NCBI GenBank assembly: GCA_035344155.1
Contig: DAORAL010000021.1
Location: 35,725-99,724, forward strand
Origin: UBA1845 sp002338715
Lineage (GTDB): Bacteria; Planctomycetota; Phycisphaerae; UBA1845
Direction of reading: 5' to 3'
DNA: 64,000 bases
Position 1 is the stretch's first letter; every line of letters begins with the position of its first letter. Shown one piece after another: positions 1 through 9,347 of this stretch. The translations under genes and the position numbers were made by a program. A model generated the notes under the pieces. That model saw nothing but the letters and a program-made list of their open reading frames with translations, was not told the DNA's origin and did no database searches.

Positions 1-461
1 GATTCCTCCCTGATCTGATTCCCATCCTCAGATTCAGAGGCTTCCTAGTGCGGTGGTGTTTCAAATCTTGCGGCAAGAACTTTCAGATCGCGGGCGGGGT
101 GCGAATTACATTCTCGACCCGTGTTGAGATTGGTGACGACGTATACATAGCACCGGCCTGCTGGATTCAGGGAATCGGAGGCATCAAGCTGGGCGAGGGG
201 GTCATGTTGGGGCCATATACCGTTCTATCCTCGACGAACCACACGAAATTGAATGGATCATATCGATATGGGCCCGGCATTCGCAAACCGATTGAACTCA
301 AAGATGGGGCTTGGACCGGTGCCCTCAGCGTGATCACCGCAGGGACAACCGTTGGCAATGGAGCAGCAGTCGCGGCGGGATCTGTCGTGACCAAAGACGT
401 CCCTGCTCACTCGATTGTCGGTGGTGTTCCCGCCAGGATACTTAAAGAAAACGTAGCTTAG
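1..461 (+). CDS. Hexapeptide-repeat acyltransferase (5' end outside the window)
   Basis: Left-handed beta-helix acyltransferase of the maltose/galactoside O-acetyltransferase type, probably O-acetylating a sugar in surface polysaccharide. Visible are imperfect hexapeptide turns (VRITFSTRVEIGDDVYIAP, IKLGEGVMLG), a TNH motif suited to the catalytic histidine, and the usual ending GVPARILKENVA. The frame stays open from base 3 to the GTG at 48 and reads FLPDLIPILRFRGFLVRW, typical of the N-terminal part of this family. The gene therefore starts upstream of the window and GTG-48 is not the true start. A glycosyltransferase gene follows after 32 bases, so the two are probably cotranscribed. The acceptor sugar is unknown. 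Confidence 0.85.
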   Translation, partial: FLPDLIPILRFRGFLVRWCFKSCGKNFQIAGGVRITFSTRVEIGDDVYIAPACWIQGIGGIKLGEGVMLGPYTVLSSTNHTKLNGSYRYGPGIRKPIELKDGAWTGALSVITAGTTVGNGAAVAAGSVVTKDVPAHSIVGGVPARILKENVA

Positions 462-493
462 CGTCGTCAAGTTCGGTTCAGCAGCGGCCAACC

Positions 494-1714
494 ATGCATA
501 TACTCTACATTCATCAGTACTTCGCGACTCCCCAGGGCAACACCGGGACGAGGTCGTTGGAGTTCGCAAAGCGCTGGGTTTCAGCAGGTCACCGGGTGAC
601 CATGCTCACAAGTACCGCCCAATTGACGACAAAGGATCTTGAAAGCGTCGAAGGTCAGCGCGTAGCAAGATTCTCGATTTCAGGAATTGATGTGGTCGCG
701 TTGAACGTTCCATACGATCAGAGAATGGGATTCGTACGGCGCACTTGGGCGTTTTCCGTGTTCATGTTCCTGGCATGCTGGAATGTCCTGCGAATCCCCA
801 AGGTTGACGTCATTTTCGCGACCAGCACACCGTTGACCGTTGCAGTGCCAGCCGTCGTCGCACGTTTGGTGCGACGCATTCCGTATGTGTTTGAGGTTCG
901 CGATCTTTGGCCAGACGTGCCCGTTGCTCTCGGATACGTGCGCAGTCGCCCAATCATCTGGTTGATGAAACGTCTGGAATTGATGGCGTATCGCTTTGCC
1001 GACGCCATCGTGGCGCTGTCGCCAGGCGTGGCCCAATTGATCGAGAAGCGACTACGTCACAAGATCAAGATCGACGTCATCCCCAATTGCTGCGATACGG
1101 AGTTATTCTCGCCTGTTGTCGATGGAACTTCGATCCGTGAAGCGAAGGGATGGAGCGATTCATTCGTCTGCATGCACACGGGGGCAATGGGCGTTGTTAA
1201 CGGGTTGGATTCAATCCTAAATGCGGCAGTCCATTTCCGCAACGAACCTGCGATACGCTTCGTCCTGATCGGCGGGGGAAAGGAGAAGCAACGCCTCCGC
1301 GATGAAGTCGATCGACGCGGCCTAAAGAATCTCGATATTCTTGATTCCGTACCCAAGCGCACTTTGGTGTCATACATGGCCGCCTGCGACCTGGCATTGA
1401 TGACTGTAACCTCGGTCCCGGTGCTGGAGCACAATAGCGCAAACAAATTCTTCGACTACCTCAGCATGGGCAAACCGGTTGTATTGAACTACAGCGGATG
1501 GCAGCGGGAATTGCTTGAGCGCATCGATGCCGGGCGCGGTTGCCCAATGGGCGACGATGACGCATTCTTTTCTGCGATCGAGGCATTGTGGAATGAGCCG
1601 GAAACAAGAGCGAGAATGAGTACGAATGCACGGGCGGCGGCCGAAAATGAGTTCAGTCGCGACAGGATGGCGCAACGTGCACTCGAATCATTGATGCGAG
1701 TCAAGAAGCTTTGA
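494..1714 (+). CDS. Glycosyltransferase family 4 (WbuB-like)
   Basis: A 406-residue GT-B glycosyltransferase that transfers an activated sugar onto a lipid-linked glycan at the cytoplasmic face. The opening MHILYIHQYF followed by a GNTGTRSLEFAKRW segment is the hallmark of WbuB-like GT4 enzymes. The C-terminal half has the nucleotide-sugar site (LIGGGKEKQRL, then HNSANKFFDYLSMGKPVV with the family's ExxxxNKxFdY pattern). It lies 32 bases after the acyltransferase and converges with wecB, whose product makes UDP-ManNAc. This fits O-antigen or exopolysaccharide assembly. Exact donor and acceptor cannot be read from sequence. Confidence 0.88.
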   Translation: MHILYIHQYFATPQGNTGTRSLEFAKRWVSAGHRVTMLTSTAQLTTKDLESVEGQRVARFSISGIDVVALNVPYDQRMGFVRRTWAFSVFMFLACWNVLRIPKVDVIFATSTPLTVAVPAVVARLVRRIPYVFEVRDLWPDVPVALGYVRSRPIIWLMKRLELMAYRFADAIVALSPGVAQLIEKRLRHKIKIDVIPNCCDTELFSPVVDGTSIREAKGWSDSFVCMHTGAMGVVNGLDSILNAAVHFRNEPAIRFVLIGGGKEKQRLRDEVDRRGLKNLDILDSVPKRTLVSYMAACDLALMTVTSVPVLEHNSANKFFDYLSMGKPVVLNYSGWQRELLERIDAGRGCPMGDDDAFFSAIEALWNEPETRARMSTNARAAAENEFSRDRMAQRALESLMRVKKL

Positions 1715-1775
1715 TCGAAATCAATTCTTGCCTGGGGTTTCGTCGCAATGCCGATCGTCCCAATGCATTCGAAGA

Positions 1776-2909
1776 CTAGACGCAAACGGCCGCGAAATGG
1801 CGCGTGACTTGCTCGAGGATGCGCCGGCTTGCTTGACCATCCCCATATGGGTTTGAACCTTGCGACATGCGGCGGTATTCGCGCTGGTTGGTCAAAAGCA
1901 GGGCAGCCGCTTTTGTAATCGAATCACGATTGGCCCCCACGAGCTTTGCGACGCCGGCTTTGATTCCTTCGGGGCGTTCGGTCGAATCGCGCATGACCAG
2001 GACGGGCTTCCCGAGAGACGGGGCCTCTTCCTGAATTCCACCTGAATCTGTCAGGATCAACGTCGACCGGCTCATCAGTGCAACGAATTCCAGGTATCCG
2101 ACGGGTGGAATCAGGTGGATATTGTGGCGATGTGACAGAATGCGATAAACCGGCTCCTGCACGTTTGGATTCAAGTGCACCGGATAAACGAAATCGACAT
2201 CCGAAAAGTCTCTCGACAGCGACAGTATCGCTTCGCAAATCTCTTCAAATTCGTCGCCGAAATTCTCCCGGCGATGCCCTGTGATCAGCACGACCCGCCG
2301 ACCATTGCACGCCCCCAGATCCACATTCAATCCTTCAATGCTCGGAGGATTGACGCTCACCATTTCCTGAGCCATCAGCAACGCATCGACAATCGTATTG
2401 CCCGTCACTGAAATCTTCGTCGGTGAAACACCGGCGGCGATCAGGTGATTGCGCGCGCCTTCGGTCGGGGCGAAATGCAGTTCGGCGAGTTGCGTCGTCA
2501 GGACACGATTCATCTCCTCGGGAAACGGGGAATAGCGATTGCCAGTGCGCAGACCGGCTTCGACATGTCCGACCGGTATCTGGCGATAAAACGAAGCCAA
2601 TGCCGCGCACATCACCGTCGACGTGTCGCCTTGAACGATGACCAGATCAGGTGTTTCAGATCCCAGATATTGATCGATCGCCGAGAGCGCGCGCGATGAG
2701 AATGACGCCAGCGACTGGTTCGCCGTCATAAGCCTCAGGTTCACGTCGGGTTCGATGGCAAAGGCATTCATCACCTGCGCGAGCATCGATTCGTGCTGAC
2801 CAGTGACACAGACGTGCGTGCGCAGATCACCGTCTTCGCGCATGATGCGAATCAGTGGCGCGAGCTTGATCGCTTCCGGACGAGTCCCAAATATGAACGA
2901 TACTTTCAT
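1776..2909 (-). CDS. wecB: UDP-N-acetylglucosamine 2-epimerase (non-hydrolysing)
   Basis: A 377-residue GT-B-fold epimerase that interconverts UDP-GlcNAc and UDP-ManNAc in the cytoplasm. Diagnostic motifs are IFGTRPEAIKLAPLI at the N-terminus, GDTSTVMCAALA, HVEAGLRTGNRYSPFPEEMNR, GHRRENFG, and LTDSGGIQEEAPSLGKPVLVMRDSTERPE at the UDP site. Length is normal. It converges with the glycosyltransferase gene (61-base gap). The ATG follows a purine-rich GGCAGGCGGC stretch. The product would feed ManNAc-type sugars into the neighbouring polysaccharide pathway. Confidence 0.95.
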   Translation of the reverse strand: MKVSFIFGTRPEAIKLAPLIRIMREDGDLRTHVCVTGQHESMLAQVMNAFAIEPDVNLRLMTANQSLASFSSRALSAIDQYLGSETPDLVIVQGDTSTVMCAALASFYRQIPVGHVEAGLRTGNRYSPFPEEMNRVLTTQLAELHFAPTEGARNHLIAAGVSPTKISVTGNTIVDALLMAQEMVSVNPPSIEGLNVDLGACNGRRVVLITGHRRENFGDEFEEICEAILSLSRDFSDVDFVYPVHLNPNVQEPVYRILSHRHNIHLIPPVGYLEFVALMSRSTLILTDSGGIQEEAPSLGKPVLVMRDSTERPEGIKAGVAKLVGANRDSITKAAALLLTNQREYRRMSQGSNPYGDGQASRRILEQVTRHFAAVCV

Positions 2910-3044
2910 GCCGCCTGCCGAAGGGGTCTTTCATCTAAATGGGGCACTTCACTGGTGTATTATCGGTCATTAAGAAACGGATCTCGAAACGCTGCAGCGA
3001 ATTTGGAAGATTTAACGGCGGCTGGATTTGATCGGTGGTGGTGT

Positions 3045-4649
3045 TTACTGATCCACCGAGGCATCGTCGTCCGGGTCCTGCGAAATGGTGTCGGTAGGGG
3101 CGTGCTTGATCTTGTAGAGGTGACCAAAGGGCTCCAACGTGTATTCATCGCCAGCCAGCCACGTGCCAAAGTTCTTCGGATTTCTGGTCCCGGTCGAGTA
3201 AAGCAACCCCTCGTCAACGAGTCGGTCCGTTTTGGCCTTGTCCAATTCAATTGAACGCTGCCACGGGCGATCAAATCGCTGCATCGGAATGGCAACGTCC
3301 AATCGCAGACTTTCTGATCCCTGGATGACGTCAATTGGCCTCCCGGCTGTCGAATCAATCAGGAGAACCGCGTCTTGTGGAAGGCTCTTGAGTGACTCAC
3401 GAGCGTAGCGAGCTGCTCCGTCGTAACCACAGCGCCATGGTTGAAGAAACCAGCGGTAGGGGTCGCGATACGGCAGAACCCGCTTGGGAAACTTGACCCA
3501 CCTGGCAAGGTGCTTTTCTCCGATTTGCGGTACGGAGGCATACACCATCGGGGCGAGGCAGCAAAGCAAGATAGCCAAGGACTTCATCCCGAAACCACGG
3601 TTGGCTCCGAGAACTTGATCGAGCCCCACAGCCAAGAACATCGCAAAGAAGATGTGACTATGGGTCAGGAACGTGTATTGATCGGGAACATCATAGCGCG
3701 CCGCAAATCCGAAGAATGTGAGCGCGGCAACGATCAGAAACCAGGTGATCGGCTTGGGGTTCGATTTCGCAATTCGCCAGATGCCAACCGGAAAGAGAAA
3801 CAGCAGGGGAGTCGGGAAGTTGAGACAATGATATGCGATGACGCGAAATGCCATCGATGCAGAAAGTCTCAGATTAAATACGCTCTTGCCGTAGACTCCT
3901 ACAAAGACAGACTGAATTGCGGCAGCCGTCGATTCGAAGTCATCGAGGCGATAGATCACCGAGAGGATCAGCGGCGTCATCCCGACGAGCCACATCGCGG
4001 CGAGGACCAAAGCGCGTTTCACGTTTAAGCCGGAAACCCAGCGGCGGTTTGCAACGGTCAGGGCAATGTAAGCGGGCCAAATGAGCAGGGCGAAGTTATG
4101 CGTGGACCACCCCAACCCGTTCGCCAATGCGGCACAGGCAAGCCATCCAAAAGAACCCCCTGACAGGTATCGCACGATGCAGAGAAGCTCGAGGCTCAGG
4201 AACATCGTCGAGAAGGTGATGACCTCAGCCCCCGCACTCATCTGCCAAAGCGTATGCGAGAACATCAGCAGGCATGCGCCGCCGATCATCGAAACGCGTC
4301 CGCGAACCAAGAGCGACAACAGCGCTGCGAAGTTCGCAATCGTCACCGCGCCGGCTAGGGCTGAGACGAGGTTGGCTGTTTCGACAGGATTTGTTCCAAA
4401 TAGTCGGGTGATTCCACAAGCAACCGCAAAATACGTCACATGGGATCGAGCCAGTTCGCGGAGGTCCTGCAGTTGGCCCGTAAGGACGCGCAGTTGAGCC
4501 TCGCCGAAGTCGCCCCAAAGTACCCCTGGGGCGGCAGTCGCGCAGTAGAGGACTGCCGCAGCCAGGAATGCCACCAACCAGACTAACCACAACGGACATT
4601 TTGTTGCCCGGACGGCGATTGCTTCAGGAGTTGGCGTGGTTTCTGACAT
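3045..4649 (-). CDS. DUF2723 / GT-C type membrane glycosyltransferase-like protein
   Basis: A 534-residue polytopic membrane protein. The first loop after TM1 reads APGVLWGDFGEAQLR, with the acidic pair expected of DUF2723 (GT-C fold, O-mannosyltransferase-like) proteins, followed by the conserved H (RSHVTYF) region and about ten hydrophobic segments. The last 150 residues are soluble. By family it would transfer a sugar from a polyprenyl phosphate outside the membrane, but no substrate is indicated. The start is supported by TGGGAATC upstream. It is transcribed with wecB (135-base gap). The tail is shorter than in many DUF2723 proteins with C-terminal TPRs. Confidence 0.8.
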   Translation of the reverse strand: MSETTPTPEAIAVRATKCPLWLVWLVAFLAAAVLYCATAAPGVLWGDFGEAQLRVLTGQLQDLRELARSHVTYFAVACGITRLFGTNPVETANLVSALAGAVTIANFAALLSLLVRGRVSMIGGACLLMFSHTLWQMSAGAEVITFSTMFLSLELLCIVRYLSGGSFGWLACAALANGLGWSTHNFALLIWPAYIALTVANRRWVSGLNVKRALVLAAMWLVGMTPLILSVIYRLDDFESTAAAIQSVFVGVYGKSVFNLRLSASMAFRVIAYHCLNFPTPLLFLFPVGIWRIAKSNPKPITWFLIVAALTFFGFAARYDVPDQYTFLTHSHIFFAMFLAVGLDQVLGANRGFGMKSLAILLCCLAPMVYASVPQIGEKHLARWVKFPKRVLPYRDPYRWFLQPWRCGYDGAARYARESLKSLPQDAVLLIDSTAGRPIDVIQGSESLRLDVAIPMQRFDRPWQRSIELDKAKTDRLVDEGLLYSTGTRNPKNFGTWLAGDEYTLEPFGHLYKIKHAPTDTISQDPDDDASVDQ

Positions 4650-5101
4650 TTGATTCCCACAATACGGACAGGCCGGGACGCATCCTTCACCGGGCGAAAC
4701 TGGTGATTGAAATAGCCCAAATAGCGGGTTCCGTCCAACCCGTGCTGGTGACTAAATCGGCCGAATTGGAGCGGAATCGGGACACAAAGGACCAGCAATA
4801 TTAACCAAGTCACGCAGAATCCCGATCATGCCCGAGCCAGGACACAATTGCTGCGTGCTGGGGCCGGAATTGCCGATAATGAGCATTGGTGCAGTATTTT
4901 CCCAAATGACCAATACGAATCGGCGAACCAAACCAACCCGCGGTCCGTTGAATACGGTATGGGTCCGATCTAAAATCCCCCGCCAAAGCAGTAGGCTCTG
5001 GGGATTCGCAGAAAAGAGGACCAGAGCAAGCCAGCGCGATCGCGCATGTGGCTGAATGCGGGAAATCAAGTTCACCGCATTCTGGCAGAGAGGGACGATT
5101 C
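4650..5101. other. Intergenic region between divergent genes
   Basis: 452 bases separate the divergent DUF2723 and secreted TPR-like genes and must hold both promoters. I see no convincing gene, repeat, RNA or terminator. Short minus-strand frames here (for example 4583-4813 with a hydrophobic N-terminus) lack a ribosome site and overlap the DUF2723 start. Confidence 0.5.
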
Positions 5102-6310
5102 ATGCCTTTCATCAGTAAGTTACTTCACGCTCAAAGTCCGGGGCAGTCCGTGCTTCTTGCGTGCATTTTATTCAACCTCTGCGCCGGAACCGCCTGGGCT
5201 CAAAGCGGTGGCAGTGCCTTGACTTCAAGCCGAGGCTCAGCTCAACTCGGGTCCACGTTGAGGAATACGATCAGAACGGGTGGGCTTTATGCCAGTCCTC
5301 GATCGGCGTCGACTGGTTCCGCCAGTCAACGTGGTTTTGTCGGTCGGGGGACAAGCACAGGGAATCCCTTTGCATCTCGTGGCACGAGCCGTGGTTTGGG
5401 TGGCGGCGTTTATTTTCAAGGGACGCGTAACACAACGGGGCCGGGTGCGACATCGCTCATGCGCTATTTCGGCTTGAGCCCGTCAGCTCGGTTTTTCGCT
5501 CCGCCGGTTTACGCGGGCATGTCAGGACGGGCGCCGACGGCACCGCCCCGGTTCAAGACCGGAAACATCAATGCGGACATAAGTCGGCGGGCACAAAACA
5601 CTTACCTCAATGCGTTTAACCACCCGGTTGCACTTGGCATGCAATACCGCGCGCTTCGTGATGAAGACACCAATGATTCGCTCATGAACATGCCCGAAAT
5701 CACGGACGACATCGTAACTGAAGCCGCCAACCATGCGAGCCACACCGTGCGGCTCAAACGCAGAATCGATGCAATTCGCGAAGAACAAACGAAGAAGGCC
5801 TGGGAGTTGCTCCGTGAAGGGCAATATCACCAAAGCCACCAGGCGTTCCAAATGGCGGGGATCGGTCGCGAAGAAGATGCCGCTTCAGCGATTGGTGAAT
5901 TTGTCAGTGCCGTGGTTGACCAGCAGTACCGCACCGCAATCGTGCGACTTAAAGGGATCATGCGACACAATCCCGACATGTTTGACCACAGGTATCCGCT
6001 CGACACGATTCTCCCGTCCGCAAAGAAGGGAGAACACGCGCTTTCTGAGTGCGCGGCAATCGTCACTGCCAACCCGGATTCTGCAGAGTTTGCAGCGATC
6101 CAGGCCTATCTACTCTGGCTTGACAGCGATTCGCCGGTAAAAGAGTCGGCAGCCATCCGAGCAGCCACTCGCCTCAAGGACGAGTTCCGTGTCTCAGAGT
6201 ACGCCGATTTCCTGGACAAGATGCAAAAAGCGCTGGAATCAAAAGATGCCAATGATGCAGACGAGATAAACCCCTTCAGCCAAGCCAGCAAGTCACCTTC
6301 CGAAGCCTGA
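5102..6310 (+). CDS. Secreted protein with TPR-like helical repeats, unknown function
   Basis: 402 residues from ATG 5102, chosen over an in-frame GTG at 5048. GAGAGGGA lies just upstream and the protein then begins with a clean signal peptide (hydrophobic VLLACILFNLCAGTAWA, cleavage before QSGG). Residues 35-150 are low-complexity, rich in Ser, Gly, Thr and Arg. Residues 220-380 are alpha-helical with TPR-like spacing (KAWELLREGQYHQSHQAFQMAG; VDQQYRTAIVRLKGIMRHNPD; ALSECAAIVTANPDSAEFAAIQAYLLW). It is probably periplasmic and protein-binding. No catalytic motif was seen. It precedes the CapD-like gene on the same strand. Confidence 0.75.
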   Translation: MPFISKLLHAQSPGQSVLLACILFNLCAGTAWAQSGGSALTSSRGSAQLGSTLRNTIRTGGLYASPRSASTGSASQRGFVGRGTSTGNPFASRGTSRGLGGGVYFQGTRNTTGPGATSLMRYFGLSPSARFFAPPVYAGMSGRAPTAPPRFKTGNINADISRRAQNTYLNAFNHPVALGMQYRALRDEDTNDSLMNMPEITDDIVTEAANHASHTVRLKRRIDAIREEQTKKAWELLREGQYHQSHQAFQMAGIGREEDAASAIGEFVSAVVDQQYRTAIVRLKGIMRHNPDMFDHRYPLDTILPSAKKGEHALSECAAIVTANPDSAEFAAIQAYLLWLDSDSPVKESAAIRAATRLKDEFRVSEYADFLDKMQKALESKDANDADEINPFSQASKSPSEA

Positions 6311-6502
6311 TGCGATGCCGATTCTTGGCACGTTCGGTTAGTTTTCGCTGACCCAATGCGTCGGTCCCATAATCCTGAATATTCTGCGCGCCCGTTGTGG
6401 CCGATTCGTGGTTGATTTAGGATAGGTTTTGGTCGATTTGCTGAAAGGGTATTTGGCCCAAATCGCGGCACTGCAACAGGTAACGTTCAGAGGTCCCAAT
6501 CC

Positions 6503-8428
6503 TTGGATTCTTCAAGCGAACGCATCACAGAGGAGAATCCGCCGAGACGTCGATACGCATGGCGAAAGCACAGAAATGCGCTTTCCGTACTCGCCCACGC
6601 AGTATTGTTTCTGTTTGCCTTGTTCGCGGCATTTGGTTTGGCGTACAACTTTCACGGGTGGCAATACTGGATCGTCCACCTTTTCCTGCCTCTCGCGGTC
6701 ATCGCACTACCCATCAAACTGGTCGTCTTCGCGCGAATGCAGCAGTTCCATGGTTCGTGGCGGTTTGTCGGGCTGCGTGACCTAGCCGCCATCGCAGTGG
6801 CCACCCAAATCAGTTCGTTCTTTTTCATCGGCGCATTCTTTTTGATTGAGAATCTTGCCCACACCATGACGGGTGAGGTGCTCATTGACCGCGACGCCAA
6901 GTTTCGCCAATCCGTCTTCCTGATCGACTGGGCTGCAACCATCAACCTGGTGGCGGCTGCCCGCGTGCTCTTTCGGTCATATTATGAATACATGCGCGGC
7001 AAAGACTCGACGGTTGAGCTGCGCATCCTGATCGTCGGAGCCGGCGACCACGGACAGAATCTCTTGCGTGAACTGCTTAGAAGCGGACATGCGGGTTACA
7101 ACGTCGTCGGATTTGTGGATGACGAAGTCGCCAATCTGGGCCATCGCATCCACAACGTTGAAGTGTTGGGCCGAACCAATCAGATCAAGGAAATCTGCAA
7201 GCAACACCGCGTGGACGAACTGTTCATCGCGATGCCCCACGCAAAGCCCAAAGAGATTCGCGAGATTGTCCGCTTCTGCGAGGGTAACTCTGTCAAGTTC
7301 CGCACGATCCCGGCGATGTCCGACTTGATCGAAGGGCGGGTGCAGGTCAGCCAACTTCGCCCTGTGGACATCGAAGACTTGTTGGGACGCGAGCCTGTCA
7401 AACTCGACACCGAAGCCATCGGCGCGGAACTTACTGGAAAGAAAATTGTGGTCACCGGCGCGGGCGGCAGCATTGGCTCAGAGATGTGCCGGCAGATCGC
7501 GCTATTTAATCCGGAACTTCTGCTGCTGATTGAACAGGCGGAGAACAACCTCTTCGAGATTCACCGCGAACTGATCGCGAAGTTTCCCAAGATCGATATT
7601 CAACCGATCGTCGCCGACATCTGCGATGCCGTTCGTATCGAAAAGATCTTCAGAACATTTCAACCCAGCGAAGTTTTTCATGCCGCCGCCCACAAGCACG
7701 TTCCAATGATGGAGTGCAACCCGGGTGAAGCTGTCAAGAACAACGTCGTCGGGACGCGCACCATCGCGCTTGCTGCCGCGAAATGCGGTGTCGAGAAGAT
7801 GGTGATGATCTCGACCGACAAAGCCGTCAACCCCACAAGCGTCATGGGATGCAGCAAACGGGTGGCCGAGATGTTCGTTCAGCAGTATGGCTACCGGGCA
7901 TCCACCCAGTTCATCACCGTCCGATTTGGCAATGTCCTGGGCTCAAGCGGAAGCGTCATTCCCATCTTCAAGCAGCAGATCGCAAAGGGCGGGCCTGTCA
8001 CCGTAACCCACCCCGACATGACCCGTTACTTTATGACCATCCCAGAAGCGTCGCAGTTGGTGCTGCAAGCCGGAACCATGGGCAACGGAGGCGAAATCTT
8101 CGTCCTCGACATGGGCGACCCGGTCAAGATCGTCGACTTGGCCCACAACATGATCACCCTGAGCGGACTGCGACCCGGCGAAGATATCGACGTCGTGTTC
8201 AGCGGAACCCGTCCGGGCGAAAAGCTCTTTGAGGAACTGCTTATCGACGGCGAGAACGTCAACCCGACGCGCCACCCCAAGATCGGAATCTGGCAGTCCC
8301 GCCGCGAAGAGTGGGATGAAATGATCGACAAGATCGATCGGCTGATCGCGTCGGCTGACGACTCCACCCCCGACACCATTCGCAAAATGTTGGGCGACAT
8401 CGTTCCCGAATACCAGCCGGCTGCTTAG
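6503..8428 (+). CDS. CapD/PglF/WbpM-type nucleotide-sugar 4,6-dehydratase
   Basis: A 641-residue inner-membrane enzyme of the family that makes UDP-4-keto-6-deoxy-GlcNAc, the entry to QuiNAc, bacillosamine and FucNAc sugars. About four TM segments (residues 25-150) are followed by a Rossmann domain (ILIVGAGDHGQNLLREL, about 174) and an extended SDR domain (VVTGAGGSIGSEMCRQIA, about 315). The catalytic segment STDKAVNPTSVMGCSKR (about 436) has Met where classical SDRs have Tyr, as in FlaA1/PglF. The start is TTG, the only candidate close to an AGAGG site, so it is less certain. A dispersed hairpin repeat begins a few bases after the stop. Confidence 0.93.
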   Translation: MDSSSERITEENPPRRRYAWRKHRNALSVLAHAVLFLFALFAAFGLAYNFHGWQYWIVHLFLPLAVIALPIKLVVFARMQQFHGSWRFVGLRDLAAIAVATQISSFFFIGAFFLIENLAHTMTGEVLIDRDAKFRQSVFLIDWAATINLVAAARVLFRSYYEYMRGKDSTVELRILIVGAGDHGQNLLRELLRSGHAGYNVVGFVDDEVANLGHRIHNVEVLGRTNQIKEICKQHRVDELFIAMPHAKPKEIREIVRFCEGNSVKFRTIPAMSDLIEGRVQVSQLRPVDIEDLLGREPVKLDTEAIGAELTGKKIVVTGAGGSIGSEMCRQIALFNPELLLLIEQAENNLFEIHRELIAKFPKIDIQPIVADICDAVRIEKIFRTFQPSEVFHAAAHKHVPMMECNPGEAVKNNVVGTRTIALAAAKCGVEKMVMISTDKAVNPTSVMGCSKRVAEMFVQQYGYRASTQFITVRFGNVLGSSGSVIPIFKQQIAKGGPVTVTHPDMTRYFMTIPEASQLVLQAGTMGNGGEIFVLDMGDPVKIVDLAHNMITLSGLRPGEDIDVVFSGTRPGEKLFEELLIDGENVNPTRHPKIGIWQSRREEWDEMIDKIDRLIASADDSTPDTIRKMLGDIVPEYQPAA

Positions 8429-8433
8429 AACAC

Positions 8434-8520
8434 CTAGAGTCCAAACGTGGCGGCGCGACAGCGTCGTCATTCCCGCGAAAGCGGGAATCCAGGTGAGGAT
8501 GAAGTCAATCGTGGTGATTA
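8434..8520. repeat. Dispersed hairpin repeat, copy 1 (ATTCCCGC-N4-GCGGGAAT)
   Basis: Perfect 8-base stem ATTCCCGC / GCGGGAAT around GAAA at 8469-8488, inside a longer conserved unit that begins CTAGAG, six bases after the CapD stop. The flanks (GAGTC, ACGT, GCGGC, CGACAGCG, CGTC before the stem; ATCCAGG and AGTCAAT after) recur at 57302-57400. The core resembles dRS3-like elements of proteobacteria. It may act as a 3' mRNA-end structure. Confidence 0.75.
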
Positions 8521-8582
8521 CCGGGCCACGCTCTGGCCGTGAGATGAGGGATGCGTGTCACCCGAAGGCCTAGGGCAGAGTT

Positions 8583-9347
8583 TCAGGGGCGCGTGTCGCT
8601 GATGATTTTTCCGTCGCGCATGGTGATGATTCTGTCACATCGCTCGGCGACATCGGTTTCGTGGGTGACCATGATCACGGTGCGGCCTTCTGCGCGAAGT
8701 TCGTCAAAGATCTTGAGGATCATCTCTCCCGTTGCCGTATCGAGGTTTCCGGTCGGTTCGTCGGCCAAGATAATGACGGGGTTGTTGATCAGCGCACGAG
8801 CGATGGCCGCACGCTGCTGCTGACCACCCGACAACTCCATGGGCCGGTGGTCAGCACGATCAGACAATCCGACCCGTGCGATCAATGCCTCCGCGCACTC
8901 GCGACGTTTCTGCGGGGAGACCCCTTGATAAAATAGCGGGACCTCAAGGTTTTCCAAAACCGTCAATTGCTGGATCAGGTTGAAACTCTGAAATACAAAT
9001 CCGATCCGCTCACCGCGAATCTGCGACAGCCCATCGTCATCGAACTCAGAGACATCGGTTCCGCCGAGCAGATATTCGCCCGCGGTTGGTCGATCCAGGC
9101 AACCGAGGATGTTCAACATCGTGCTCTTGCCCGATCCGCTTGCACCGCAGATGGCTACAGATTCGCCTTCAATGAAATCAATCGAAACCGATCGGATGGC
9201 ATGCACCTCGACGGTCGTGCCGGGCTTGCGGTACGTCTTCACCAGGTTTCTGATGGACGCGATGACGTTGGTGGATCGGTGATCGGGTTTTGTGGGTGCT
9301 GACATGGCGGCGGGGGGCACGTCCCCAATGGCCTCGACCTCGCTCAT
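8583..9347 (-). CDS. ABC transporter ATP-binding protein (MacB/LolD type)
   Basis: A 254-residue nucleotide-binding subunit with Walker A GASGSGKST, Q-loop FVFQSFNLI, signature LSGGQQQR, Walker B VIILADEPTGNLD and H-loop VTHE. The sequence belongs to the MacB/LolD/FtsE group that powers outward movement of substrates through an FtsX-like permease. Its ATG overlaps the stop of the upstream adaptor gene (ATGA), so translation is probably coupled. There is no permease domain on this protein and no permease gene downstream. The partner must be encoded elsewhere or be missing. Confidence 0.93.
   Translation of the reverse strand: MSEVEAIGDVPPAAMSAPTKPDHRSTNVIASIRNLVKTYRKPGTTVEVHAIRSVSIDFIEGESVAICGASGSGKSTMLNILGCLDRPTAGEYLLGGTDVSEFDDDGLSQIRGERIGFVFQSFNLIQQLTVLENLEVPLFYQGVSPQKRRECAEALIARVGLSDRADHRPMELSGGQQQRAAIARALINNPVIILADEPTGNLDTATGEMILKIFDELRAEGRTVIMVTHETDVAERCDRIITMRDGKIISDTRP

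Noticed and set aside
4583..4813. Minus-strand 76-residue frame with a hydrophobic N-terminus before the DUF2723 gene
   Set aside because: Overlaps the well-supported DUF2723 start by 67 bases, has no ribosome site and no family resemblance.
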